A stretch of DNA of 64,000 nt from NCBI GenBank assembly GCA_031286585.1, contig JAITUC010000019.1:62001-126000 (forward strand), written 5' to 3'. Each line of letters opens with the position of its first letter. Position 1 is the first letter of the stretch. The stretch is from Delftia acidovorans (GTDB lineage Bacteria; Pseudomonadota; Gammaproteobacteria; Burkholderiales; Burkholderiaceae_C). Positions 19,502 to 27,466 of the stretch are shown here, piece by piece. Under the pieces are notes generated by a model. That model did not search any database, had not been told where the DNA came from, and was given only the letters and a program-made list of their open reading frames with translations. A program made the position numbers and the translations under genes.

Positions 19502-22012
19502 TCAGCGCGGCTTGCGACCGCCCGGTGCCGCCTTGCGGCCCGAACCGGCAGCGCCCGCTGAGCGGGACGGACCTCCCACACCGGGGCGCGGCGGCAGACC
19601 CGTGTGCTGGGTCAGCATGCGGCCCGGCTGGGGCTGGCTGGAACGGAAACGCACATCGCCCGCAGGCTCGCGCGCCTGTGCCTGCAGCTTGCCCGGCCCG
19701 GCGTTCTTGCCGCCCGCCTTGTTAAGGGCGTAGGCCTTGCCCTGCTGGGAGACCACGGCCCGTGCGGCCACGCCCGTGCCCTGCGTGCTGTTCTTGCGGC
19801 GCGCGCTCTGGTAGCCGCCATCGACCAGGGGCTGGAAGGTGGGGATCAGGTGCTGCTTGCCGTTGCCGATGAGGTCGGCACGGCCCATGGCCTTGAGGGC
19901 CTCGCGCAGCAGCGGCCAGTTGTTCGGGTCGTGGTAGCGCAGGAAGGCCTTGTGCAGGCGCCGGCGCTTTTCGCCGCGCACGATGTCCACCGACTCCTCG
20001 TTCACGTCGCGCATCTGGCGGCGCACCTTGGTCAGCGTGTTGCGGCCAGAGTGGTACATGGCCGTGGCCGTGGCCATGGGGCTGGGATAGAAGGTCTGCA
20101 CCTGGTCGGCGCGAAAGCCGTTCTTCTTCAGCCAGATGGCGAGGTTCATCATGTCCTCGTCGCTGGTGCCCGGGTGGGCCGCGATGAAGTACGGAATCAG
20201 GTACTGCTTCTTGCCCGCTTCCTCGCTGAACTGCTCGAACATCTGCTTGAAGCGGTCATAGCTGCCTATGCCCGGCTTCATCATCTTGGTCAGCGGCCCG
20301 GTCTCGGTGTGCTCGGGCGCGATCTTCAGATAGCCGCCCACATGGTGCTGGACCAGCTCCTTGACGTACTCGGGCGACTTCACCGCCAGGTCATAGCGCA
20401 GGCCCGAGCCGATCAGGATCTTCTTGATGCCCGGCAGGTTGCGCGCGCGGCGGTAGATCTTGACCAGCGGGGCGTGGTCGGTGTGCAGGTTCTGGCAGAT
20501 GCCGGGGAACACGCAGCTGGGCTTGCGGCAGGCGGCCTCGATCTCGGGGCTCTTGCAGCCCAGGCGGTACATGTTGGCCGTGGGGCCGCCCAGGTCGGAG
20601 ATGGTGCCGGTGAAGCCCTTGACCTTGTCGCGGATGTCCTCGACCTCCTGGATGATGGACTCCTCGGAACGGCTCTGGATGATGCGGCCCTCATGCTCGG
20701 TGATGGAGCAGAAGGTGCAGCCGCCGAAGCAGCCGCGCATGATGTTGACCGATGTACGGATCATCTCCCAGGCCGGGATCTTGGTCTCGCCTTCATGGCT
20801 GCCGCTGGCGTCGGCATAGCTGGGATGGGGGCTGCGCGCATAGGGCAGGCCGAAGACCCAGTCCATCTCGGCCGTGGTCAGCGGAATGGGTGGCGGGTTC
20901 AGCCACACATCGCGCGCGGTCACGCCCTCGCCGTGGGCCTGGACCAGGGCACGGGCGTTGCCGGGATTGGTTTCCAGATGCAGCACGCGGTTGGCATGGG
21001 CGTAGAGGATGGGATCGGCCTTGACCTGCTCGTAGCTGGGCAGGCGCAGCACTGTCTTGTCGCGCGGCGGCTGCTTGCCCTTGCCGCGCAGCGACGGATT
21101 GGGCACGAACTGGATGGTCTGGGCCGCAATGGGCTGCACGCTGGCCACCGAGGCGCCATCCTGGGCTGGCGCCGCGCTGCCATCTTCCTTGGAGCAGGAC
21201 TGGCCCTGGGCCTCGGCCTGCTCGCTGGTGGTCATGTAGGGATTGATGTGGGGCTCGACCACGCCGGGCTCGTCCACCACAGTGGAATCCAACTCGAACC
21301 AGCCCGCTTCCGACTCGCGGCGGAAGAAGGCCGTGCCGCGCACGTCGGTAATGCTTTCCACGGGCTCGCGCGCCGCCAGGCGGTGGGCCACCTCGACCAG
21401 GGCGCGCTCGGCGTTGCCATACAGCAGGATGTCGCACTTGCTGTCCACCACGATGGAGCGGCGCACCTTGTCGCTCCAGTAGTCGTAGTGGGCGATGCGG
21501 CGCAGGCTGCCCTCGATGCCGCCCAGCACGATGGGCACGTCCTTGTATGCCTCGCGGCAGCGCTGGCTGTAGACGATGGCCGCGCGGTCGGGGCGCTTGC
21601 CGCCCACGTCGCCCGGCGTATAGGCATCGTCGGAGCGGATCTTGCGATCGGCCGTGTAGCGGTTGATCATCGAATCCATGTTGCCCGCCGTCACGCCCCA
21701 GAACAGGTTGGGACGGCCCAGGGCCTTGAAGGCCTCGGCGCTTTGCCAGTCGGGCTGGGCGATGATGCCCACGCGAAAGCCCTGCGCCTCCAGCACCCGG
21801 CCGATCACCGACATGCCGAAGCTGGGGTGATCCACATAGGCATCGCCCGTCACCAGGATCACGTCGCAGCTGTCCCAGCCAAGCTGGTCCATCTCGGCCC
21901 GGCTCATCGGCAGGAACGGGGCCGTGCCGAAGCGCTTGGCCCAGTACGGTCGGTAGCTGGTCAGCGGCTTGGCGGCGCGATGGAAAAAGGAAACGTCAAC
22001 GGGGGCGTTCAT
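19502..22012 (-). CDS. YgiQ-family radical SAM protein
   Basis: An 836-residue protein of the UPF0313/YgiQ family. Conserved YgiQ N-terminal blocks ([33 protein letters not shown]) precede the radical SAM domain, whose cluster motif is CFGGCTFC within [15 protein letters not shown]. The reaction is not known to me. The C-terminal 100 residues form a basic Lys/Gly/Ala/Pro-rich low-complexity tail, suggestive of nucleic acid binding. The start at 22012 (MNAPVDVSF) fits the family better than upstream ATGs. Transcribed towards the GGDEF-EAL gene (convergent). Confidence 0.9.
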   Translation of the reverse strand: MNAPVDVSFFHRAAKPLTSYRPYWAKRFGTAPFLPMSRAEMDQLGWDSCDVILVTGDAYVDHPSFGMSVIGRVLEAQGFRVGIIAQPDWQSAEAFKALGRPNLFWGVTAGNMDSMINRYTADRKIRSDDAYTPGDVGGKRPDRAAIVYSQRCREAYKDVPIVLGGIEGSLRRIAHYDYWSDKVRRSIVVDSKCDILLYGNAERALVEVAHRLAAREPVESITDVRGTAFFRRESEAGWFELDSTVVDEPGVVEPHINPYMTTSEQAEAQGQSCSKEDGSAAPAQDGASVASVQPIAAQTIQFVPNPSLRGKGKQPPRDKTVLRLPSYEQVKADPILYAHANRVLHLETNPGNARALVQAHGEGVTARDVWLNPPPIPLTTAEMDWVFGLPYARSPHPSYADASGSHEGETKIPAWEMIRTSVNIMRGCFGGCTFCSITEHEGRIIQSRSEESIIQEVEDIRDKVKGFTGTISDLGGPTANMYRLGCKSPEIEAACRKPSCVFPGICQNLHTDHAPLVKIYRRARNLPGIKKILIGSGLRYDLAVKSPEYVKELVQHHVGGYLKIAPEHTETGPLTKMMKPGIGSYDRFKQMFEQFSEEAGKKQYLIPYFIAAHPGTSDEDMMNLAIWLKKNGFRADQVQTFYPSPMATATAMYHSGRNTLTKVRRQMRDVNEESVDIVRGEKRRRLHKAFLRYHDPNNWPLLREALKAMGRADLIGNGKQHLIPTFQPLVDGGYQSARRKNSTQGTGVAARAVVSQQGKAYALNKAGGKNAGPGKLQAQAREPAGDVRFRSSQPQPGRMLTQHTGLPPRPGVGGPSRSAGAAGSGRKAAPGGRKPR

Positions 22013-22087
22013 GATGGGCGGTTCGGCTTCTGGGAGCCTGTGCGGAAGGAACCGGCCAGTGTACGTTTCGGCACTCAACCCTGCTGG

Positions 22088-23080
22088 CTAAGGGTCTTGC
22101 TCCAACCCTCTGATGCGGCCCTCCTGCTGTTGCCAGCCCGACCTCTTCGCGGCCTCCTGCGCCAGATAGGCCTTGGGCGTGTGCCCGGACCAGCGGCGGA
22201 AGGCTCGCGCAAACACCTTGGGAGAGTCGTAGCCCGCGTTCTCTGCAATGCGGGCCGATGACAGCCGGCCGGCCTCCATCTGCTGGGCGGCCAGCGCCAT
22301 ACGGTGCGCCGTCAGGTAGCCGATGGGGGTGGAGCCCACCAGCTGCTTGAAACGCATGCTGAAACGGGTGCGCGACATGCCGGCCTCGGCCGCCAGCGTC
22401 TCCACGCTCCAGCTGCGCTGCGGCTCCCGGTGCATGCAGACGATGGCGCGGGCAATGCAGGCATCGCCCAGGCCACGCAGCCAGCCTTCGCCCACGGCGG
22501 CCTCGCGCGCCAGATGCTCGCGCAGGATGTTGACCAGCAACAGCTCGCCCATGCGCGCGGCCGACAGGCGCCAGCCCGGACGCCGCGCCAGCGTCTCCAG
22601 CGTGAGCGACTGCATGGTGGCGGCCAGGCAATCGGCCAGCGGCAGATCACTTGCACGGATATGGATCAGCGGCGGCAGGATGCGGAACACCGAATGCCGG
22701 CAATAGGCAGAAAACCACAGCAGGGCCGAAAACATGTCGGTCGCCTCGCCCCCACCGCCATGGCTGAAGACCAGCGGATTCTCGTCCTGCGGGCCTTCGG
22801 CATGGCGGGAGATCAGATGCGAGAACAGCTCGCAGGCCATGTCCAGGTCCGAGGCCACCACATGTGCCGCGCCCATGGGCAGCATGACCAGATCGCCCGG
22901 CTCGACCCGCAGCGGCTGCATGCCCTCCACCTGTATCCAGTAAGGCGCGCCCCGCGCCATGCGGATCATGGCGCCCGTGACGCCCGCGGACTTCAGGCTC
23001 CATGGCGCGGTCAGCGCAAAACGCGCCGTCACGGCGCGCTCCGACCGGCAAATATCGAGAACTTCGCTCAGCACATCCAT
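22088..23080 (-). CDS. AraC-family regulator with N-terminal cupin domain
   Basis: A 330-residue transcription factor. The N-terminal half is a cupin_6-like sensing domain (GDLVMLPMGAAHVV). The C-terminal 100 residues carry two HTH motifs (VETLAAEAGMSRTRFSMRFK and IAENAGYDSPKVFARAFRRW) with the AraC signature ending GHTPKAYL. No adjacent divergent target gene is present; upstream lies a MITE-like element, so its regulon is not evident. The 75-bp gap to ygiQ suggests the two may be read together. Confidence 0.88.
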   Translation of the reverse strand: MDVLSEVLDICRSERAVTARFALTAPWSLKSAGVTGAMIRMARGAPYWIQVEGMQPLRVEPGDLVMLPMGAAHVVASDLDMACELFSHLISRHAEGPQDENPLVFSHGGGGEATDMFSALLWFSAYCRHSVFRILPPLIHIRASDLPLADCLAATMQSLTLETLARRPGWRLSAARMGELLLVNILREHLAREAAVGEGWLRGLGDACIARAIVCMHREPQRSWSVETLAAEAGMSRTRFSMRFKQLVGSTPIGYLTAHRMALAAQQMEAGRLSSARIAENAGYDSPKVFARAFRRWSGHTPKAYLAQEAAKRSGWQQQEGRIRGLEQDP

Positions 23081-23113
23081 GGGGTCGTGGCATCCTTGAT
23101 TCCGGGCCGATTA

Positions 23114-23275
23114 GAACGTGTTGACGATCTTGGCGCGAAGGCGTGCGGGATGCGGATCGGGATGGGCTGCAAGGCGAAAACCGCAGTGATAGCCGTAGCT
23201 ATCACAAGGATTTTCAACGCCGCAGACCGCCCGAGTCCGCAACTGCATGCCCGCGCGAAGATCGTAAACACGTTC
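23114..23275. repeat. MITE-like element: 162-bp imperfect inverted repeat
   Basis: The ends match over 24 nt with two mismatches (left end begins GAACGTGTTGACGATCTT, the inverted right end GAACGTGTTTACGATCTT). Similarity continues inward to a perfect hairpin GTGATAGC-CGTA-GCTATCAC at 23186-23205 in the centre. No protein-coding content is evident. The structure suits a non-autonomous transposable repeat or a structured RNA. I saw no second copy in this window. Confidence 0.65.
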
Positions 23276-23310
23276 TTGGCCAGCGCCGGCCATGCGACCA
23301 CCCGGCAGGA

Positions 23311-23550
23311 CTAGCGGTTTACCCTAGGCTGGAGATCCTGCTGTGCCGCCTGCACCAGCTCGGAGAACTGCCGGGCGCTGCCCAGCCGCTCGGCCGCCAG
23401 CAGCGCCAGCTTGACCAGAAACAGCTCGGAGTGCTGCGGGCCTGCCGCGTCAATGGCCGTGGCCAGTTGGTCGTACACGGCTTCCAGACCGGCGATATCC
23501 AGGCCGCCGGGCGTCTCAAGCGTGTCGGAAGATGTATGTGCTTGGCTCAT
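23311..23550 (-). CDS. DUF2783 family small protein
   Basis: A 79-residue acidic, mostly helical protein resembling DUF2783 (PF10932 type), a family found next to MhpA-like FAD monooxygenases. Its ATG overlaps the stop codon of the upstream monooxygenase gene (4-bp overlap), so the two are translationally coupled. It may act as a small accessory subunit; the function is not established. Confidence 0.7.
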   Translation of the reverse strand: MSQAHTSSDTLETPGGLDIAGLEAVYDQLATAIDAAGPQHSELFLVKLALLAAERLGSARQFSELVQAAQQDLQPRVNR

Positions 23551-25283
23551 GCCTGGGCTCCTTGCGTGCAGGTGGCGTTGTCGAGTGCGGATTGCAGCCC
23601 CTGCGCATCCAGCGCCAGCCAGCGTGCGCAGACATGCTGGTCAGGCCGCAGCAGGTAGGCGGCGCCGGAAGGTGGATCGGCAGGCACGCCATGGCGTTCG
23701 CGGCAGCGGCCCTGGCTATCGGAGAGGGTCAAGTCAGCGCCCTGAACGGGTTGCGGCTCCGCCTGGCTGGAGATGGCCACGATGCGCAGGCCCACGCCGC
23801 GGCCGCGCACCACGCGGGCAACCTCGCTCAATGCGGGCGGCACCGCCGAGCCATCGGTGAAATACAGCAGGTCGAAGCCGCCGCCCAGGTGGTCCAGCAG
23901 ATAGTCGTCCGGCGCCAGGCGCACGTTCTGCGGCGGTGCGCCATGGGCGGGGCCGCCCTTGAACAGATGGTTGTCGTCGTCCCTGCTGTTGAGCGGCGAG
24001 CGGGCGTACTCATGGGGACGTGATGTGCGCCAGTGGTAGAGCGGGCGCACGAAGGCCTGAGTGAGGGACAGCGACAGCACGGCATCGCGCAGCAGCCGGA
24101 AGCCGCGCGAAGGCGGCGCCATGAAGCGCGTGCTCTTGCCGGCTTCTTCGACAATCTCGCGCGCCGCGCCCACGCGCTCGCTGCTGTAGCTGTCCAGCAA
24201 CCGGGCCGGCGCCACGCCGCGCGACACCAGGGCCAGGCGCCAGGCCAGGGCCTGGGCGTCCTGGAAACCCGTGTTGGCGCCGCGCACGCCGAAGATGGGC
24301 AGCAGGTGGGCCGCATCGCCCGCGAAGACCACGCGGCCGTGCACGTAGTCCGGCAAGGTCAGCGCGCGCGCCGAGTAGACCGAGCTCCAGTCCATCTCCC
24401 AGGGCGTGCCGCCAAAGCCGATCATCTCCAGCTGCGCGTCGATGCGCGCCTTGAGCGATTCAGGCTGCAGTGCCTGCTGCGGATCTTCGCCTGCAGGCAA
24501 CTGGTAGTCCACGCGCCAGATGCCGTGCGGCTCGCGGTGCATGAGGATGGTGTTGCCGCGGTTCCACACCGGATCGAAGAAGGCCAGGCGCTCGGTGGGC
24601 AGCGGCAGGTCGATGCGGATGTCGGCAATCACGAAGCGGCCTTCGTATGACGCCCCTTCCATGACCAGGCCCATGGCCGTGCGTACGCCCGAGCGTGCGC
24701 CATCGGCTGCGACCAGCCAGTCAGCCTCCAGCGCATACGGCCCCTCGGGCGTGTCCACCTGCAGCCGCGCCTTTGCAGCGGCGCCGTCGCCAACCTGCTC
24801 CACCCGCTCCACGCGGTTGCCCCAGCGCAGCTCGATCAGCGGATGCGCCAGCACGGCATCGACCAGGTACTCCTCCAGGTACTGCTGCTGCAGGTTGGTC
24901 ATGGGGAAGAAGCGGTCGTCCTCGCTGTGCGGCGCTTCCATGCGGAACACGCGCTGGCCCTGGTAAAAGGAATTGCCGAAGCGCCAGGGCAGCCCGTTCT
25001 CGCTGACCCGCCCGGCCACGCCCACCTGCTGAAGGATCTCCATGGAGCGGCGCGTGAAGACGATGGCGCGGCTGCCCTCGGATACCTGCAGCTCGGACTC
25101 CAGCAGCACGCATCGCTGCCCGTGGCGCGCCAGCTCCAGCGCCGTGGTCAGGCCTACCGGCCCCGTTCCGACGATGACGACGGGGTGCCGCTGCACCCCC
25201 GGGTGCTCCGATGGCAGCCAGGGCCGATGCACCTGGTAGCGGTAGTAGATGGACTGCCTGGGCTGGGCATGGGGCTGGTGCAT
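23547..25283 (-). CDS. FAD-dependent aromatic monooxygenase (MhpA-like)
   Basis: A 578-residue flavoprotein hydroxylase. The N-terminal FAD Rossmann motif is VVIVGTGPVGLTTALELA; the DG motif region VAADGARSGVR and the GD motif VFAGDAAHLLPIFGVRGANTG follow, as in class A monooxygenases such as 3-(3-hydroxyphenyl)propionate hydroxylase. The C-terminal thioredoxin-like domain of that subgroup fits the last 130 residues. It hydroxylates an aromatic substrate with NAD(P)H and O2; the substrate is unknown. A LuxR-type regulator gene lies upstream with a perfect dyad in the gap; DUF2783 is downstream. Confidence 0.88.
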   Translation of the reverse strand: MHQPHAQPRQSIYYRYQVHRPWLPSEHPGVQRHPVVIVGTGPVGLTTALELARHGQRCVLLESELQVSEGSRAIVFTRRSMEILQQVGVAGRVSENGLPWRFGNSFYQGQRVFRMEAPHSEDDRFFPMTNLQQQYLEEYLVDAVLAHPLIELRWGNRVERVEQVGDGAAAKARLQVDTPEGPYALEADWLVAADGARSGVRTAMGLVMEGASYEGRFVIADIRIDLPLPTERLAFFDPVWNRGNTILMHREPHGIWRVDYQLPAGEDPQQALQPESLKARIDAQLEMIGFGGTPWEMDWSSVYSARALTLPDYVHGRVVFAGDAAHLLPIFGVRGANTGFQDAQALAWRLALVSRGVAPARLLDSYSSERVGAAREIVEEAGKSTRFMAPPSRGFRLLRDAVLSLSLTQAFVRPLYHWRTSRPHEYARSPLNSRDDDNHLFKGGPAHGAPPQNVRLAPDDYLLDHLGGGFDLLYFTDGSAVPPALSEVARVVRGRGVGLRIVAISSQAEPQPVQGADLTLSDSQGRCRERHGVPADPPSGAAYLLRPDQHVCARWLALDAQGLQSALDNATCTQGAQA

Positions 25284-25342
25284 GGAGGTCTCCGTCGTGC
25301 TTCTTGTTCAGGGCGCAGTGTAGGCAGCACCAGACCTGACGA

Positions 25343-25360
25343 TGTCCCCAGATGGGGACA
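25343..25360. promoter_or_regulatory. 18-bp perfect dyad, candidate operator of monooxygenase operon
   Basis: TGTCCCCAGATGGGGACA, two 8-bp inverted arms with a 2-bp spacer, about 60 bp upstream of the monooxygenase start and just past the LuxR-type regulator's stop codon. Length and symmetry suit a dimeric HTH regulator; the adjacent LuxR-type protein is the obvious candidate. Confidence 0.55.
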
Positions 25361-25384
25361 GACAGAGACGCCCGCCTCCAGGGC

Positions 25385-26251
25385 TCAGGACAGCGCTTCG
25401 GGCGCCATCAGCAAGGCAAACAGCTCACGCTGCCCCTGCACGCCCAATTTGGCGCAGACCCGCTTGAGATAGGTTCGCGCGCTGGACACGGTGATGCCCA
25501 GGCGCTGCGCCAGCCGCTCGGCATCAAGCCCCTCGATCACGCAGCGCACCACGTCCAGATCGCGCTGCGTGAGATGGGTAAAGCGCCCGGCCAGGCGCGC
25601 CAGCACCAGCCCCGCCAGATCGTCCTGCAGCGCCTGGCCCGCATAGTGCAGGCGCATGGCCTGCATGACCAGGGGCGCAAAGGCTTCGATGCGTGCGATG
25701 GACTGCGCATCAAGGCAGCCGTGCTCCTCGCCCCGGTACAGGTTCACCGCCAGCCAGCGTGCACCAGGCTGCAGGGTCAGCAGCGAGAGCCGCTCCACCA
25801 GGCGCGGCAGCTCATAGCAGACATGGCGGTACTCGGGATGGCTGACATCGCAGGGGCGCTGGCGATGCAGCCAGACGCGCGCGGGAGCCTGGGGGTCGCG
25901 CTGCTGCCGCGCCAGTTCGGCCTGCATCACGCGCTGCGCGCCGTCGAGCGGATAGAAGCGCTCGCTGTAGTCCTGCGAAATCATGGGCAGCGCCCCTGTG
26001 CGGGCCCGGTCGCCAAAACCCACGATGCGCGGCCGCGATCGCCCCTGGAACGAGAAGATGGTGCACTGCGCCAGCGGCACGTGCCATCCCAGCAAGTGCA
26101 GCAACTGCCCGGCCACCTCATCGCTGCTGCCGCTGGAGCGGCCCACCTGCTCCAGCAGCGCCGTCACATCGCCCAGGGGCACGGGCAGGCTGGCTTCGCT
26201 GGCGGAGGCGGGCGCCAGCAGCCAATGGCTGCGGCCGGTGTCAATGCTCAT
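25385..26251 (-). CDS. LuxR-family (HTH) transcriptional regulator
   Basis: A 288-residue regulator with a C-terminal LuxR HTH (LTQRDLDVVRCVIEGLDAERLAQRLGITVSSARTYLKRVCAKLGV, seen in parts) and a long N-terminal region of unrecognised type, not an obvious autoinducer or receiver domain. The start at 26251 has an AGGA ribosome site. It precedes the monooxygenase/DUF2783 genes on the same strand, so it probably controls them. A terminator-like hairpin lies 18 bp upstream of its start codon. Confidence 0.85.
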   Translation of the reverse strand: MSIDTGRSHWLLAPASASEASLPVPLGDVTALLEQVGRSSGSSDEVAGQLLHLLGWHVPLAQCTIFSFQGRSRPRIVGFGDRARTGALPMISQDYSERFYPLDGAQRVMQAELARQQRDPQAPARVWLHRQRPCDVSHPEYRHVCYELPRLVERLSLLTLQPGARWLAVNLYRGEEHGCLDAQSIARIEAFAPLVMQAMRLHYAGQALQDDLAGLVLARLAGRFTHLTQRDLDVVRCVIEGLDAERLAQRLGITVSSARTYLKRVCAKLGVQGQRELFALLMAPEALS

Positions 26252-26268
26252 GGTTCCTGCAGGAATGC

Positions 26269-26298
26269 AAAAAGGCCGGCGCTTTGCGCAGCCGGCCT
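26269..26298 (-). terminator. Terminator/attenuator upstream of luxR-type gene
   Basis: Minus-strand stem GGCCGGC/GCCGGCC with a 10-nt loop, then TTTTTGC. It may end the transcript of the 55-codon gene upstream. Because it leaves only 18 bp before the regulator's ATG, it may instead act as an attenuator for that gene. Confidence 0.75.
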
Positions 26299-26469
26299 GG
26301 ATGGGTGTGTGGAAATGATAAATCCAGTGCAGCAAGGCAAGAGCCTGCCGCGCCTGGCTCGCGGTCTGTTGGCGTGGCGATCGCCGCCTGGCGGCGACGC
26401 GCGATGCCGTTCAGCCGGACCTTGCAGCACTGGCTCCGCCGCAGGCCCTTGGCCAAGCGGCCACGGCCA

Positions 26470-26637
26470 TCACCACTCGCCGACGTTGCGGATGCGCTGG
26501 TCCAGATCCAGAGGAATGCCGCCAGCGGCTTCATGGTCCTGACCAGCTTGCTCCAGCGCCATGGGCGGGGGACTGAAATGATCGCGGCCGAAGGTGTGTT
26601 CGGTGAGAACGGGATCGCGGGAAGGTGGGGTGTTCAT
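26470..26637 (-). CDS. Small protein, 55 residues, unknown function
   Basis: A short ORF with an excellent ribosome site (AAGGAGG, 7-nt spacing) before ATG 26637. The product starts MNTPPSRDPVLTEHTFGRDH, is hydrophilic and acidic towards its end (GGIPLDLDQRIRNVGEW) and has no membrane segment or cysteine. No family recognised. A TTGTCCTACAG element lies 48 bp upstream of the start, shared with the BON-protein gene at 53.7 kb, and a terminator follows at 26269-26298. Confidence 0.6.
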   Translation of the reverse strand: MNTPPSRDPVLTEHTFGRDHFSPPPMALEQAGQDHEAAGGIPLDLDQRIRNVGEW

Positions 26638-26684
26638 GGTTGCGCCTCCTTGACAGAAAGCTTACTGCGAATCTTTCACGATTT

Positions 26685-26695
26685 CTGTAGGACAA
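26685..26695 (-). promoter_or_regulatory. TTGTCCTACAG element upstream of 55-aa gene
   Basis: The minus-strand 11-mer TTGTCCTACAG is found 48 bp upstream of the small gene's ATG. The identical 11-mer lies upstream of the BON lipoprotein gene (53811-53821). It may be a promoter or activator element. Confidence 0.4.
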
Positions 26696-26833
26696 ACCTG
26701 GATGCAACCCTCTGAAGCTGAAATAACACAAGGTACGCATGCTCACAAATGTGTAGCGCTTCGTAATAAAGGCGTAATGAACCCATGCTCCAACCCCCGG
26801 GCCAGGGACGATCGGGTAAGCTTGCCGCCCTCC

Positions 26834-27433
26834 ATGCCACAGACACTCCGCGCGCCCGCGCACAGCGAACTCATCATCAAGAAAAGCCGCTTCATCGGTT
26901 GCGTGCAGCCCATGGCCGACCGCGCCAGCGCCCAGGCGGTGGTCGATGCGCTATGGCGCGAGCACCCTGGCGCCGCCCATGTCTGCTGGGCGCTGCTGGC
27001 AGGCGGCCAGTCGGCTGCCGTCGATGACGGCGAGCCCAGCGGCACGGCAGGCCGCCCCATGCTGGACGTGCTGCGCCACCAGGACCTGGAAGGCGTGCTG
27101 GCCACCGTGGTGCGCTACTTCGGCGGCGTCAAGCTGGGCGCGGGTGGCCTGGTGCGCGCCTACACCGATGCCGTGGCCCAGGCCCTGCTCACCGCCGACA
27201 AGGTGGCACTGCAGCGCATGCAATCGCTTCGCTGCACCGTGCCCTATGCGCTGGAAGGCCTGGTGCGCCGCGAGATCGATGCGGCAGGCGCCGAGTTGCT
27301 CCAGGTCGAGCATGGTTCGCTGGTGCAGTTCGATCTGCGCCTGCCGCAGTCGCAGGCCGAAGGCTTTGTGGGCCGCCTCAATGAGAGTGGCCAGGGGCGC
27401 GTGGGGTGGATGGAAATCCACCACGGCGAATGA
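26834..27433 (+). CDS. YigZ/IMPACT family protein
   Basis: A 199-residue protein of the UPF0029/IMPACT family. The conserved N-terminal fold is marked by KKSRFIGCVQPM, DDGEPSGTAGRPML and VVRYFGGVKLGAGGLVRAY. The C-terminal DUF1949-like ferredoxin fold occupies roughly residues 130-195. Eukaryotic IMPACT regulates translation stress signalling; the bacterial role is unknown. The start at 26834 matches the family (MPQTLRAPAHSELIIKKSR). Divergent from the 55-aa gene. Confidence 0.88.
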   Translation: MPQTLRAPAHSELIIKKSRFIGCVQPMADRASAQAVVDALWREHPGAAHVCWALLAGGQSAAVDDGEPSGTAGRPMLDVLRHQDLEGVLATVVRYFGGVKLGAGGLVRAYTDAVAQALLTADKVALQRMQSLRCTVPYALEGLVRREIDAAGAELLQVEHGSLVQFDLRLPQSQAEGFVGRLNESGQGRVGWMEIHHGE

Positions 27434-27466
27434 AATGAGCGACCGGCTGACGCCCTGCGCGGCCGT

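Noticed and set aside
19604-22261. An 885-codon frame antisense to ygiQ
   Set aside because: The radical SAM protein on the minus strand is full-length with its cluster motif; the plus frame has no domain or ribosome site.
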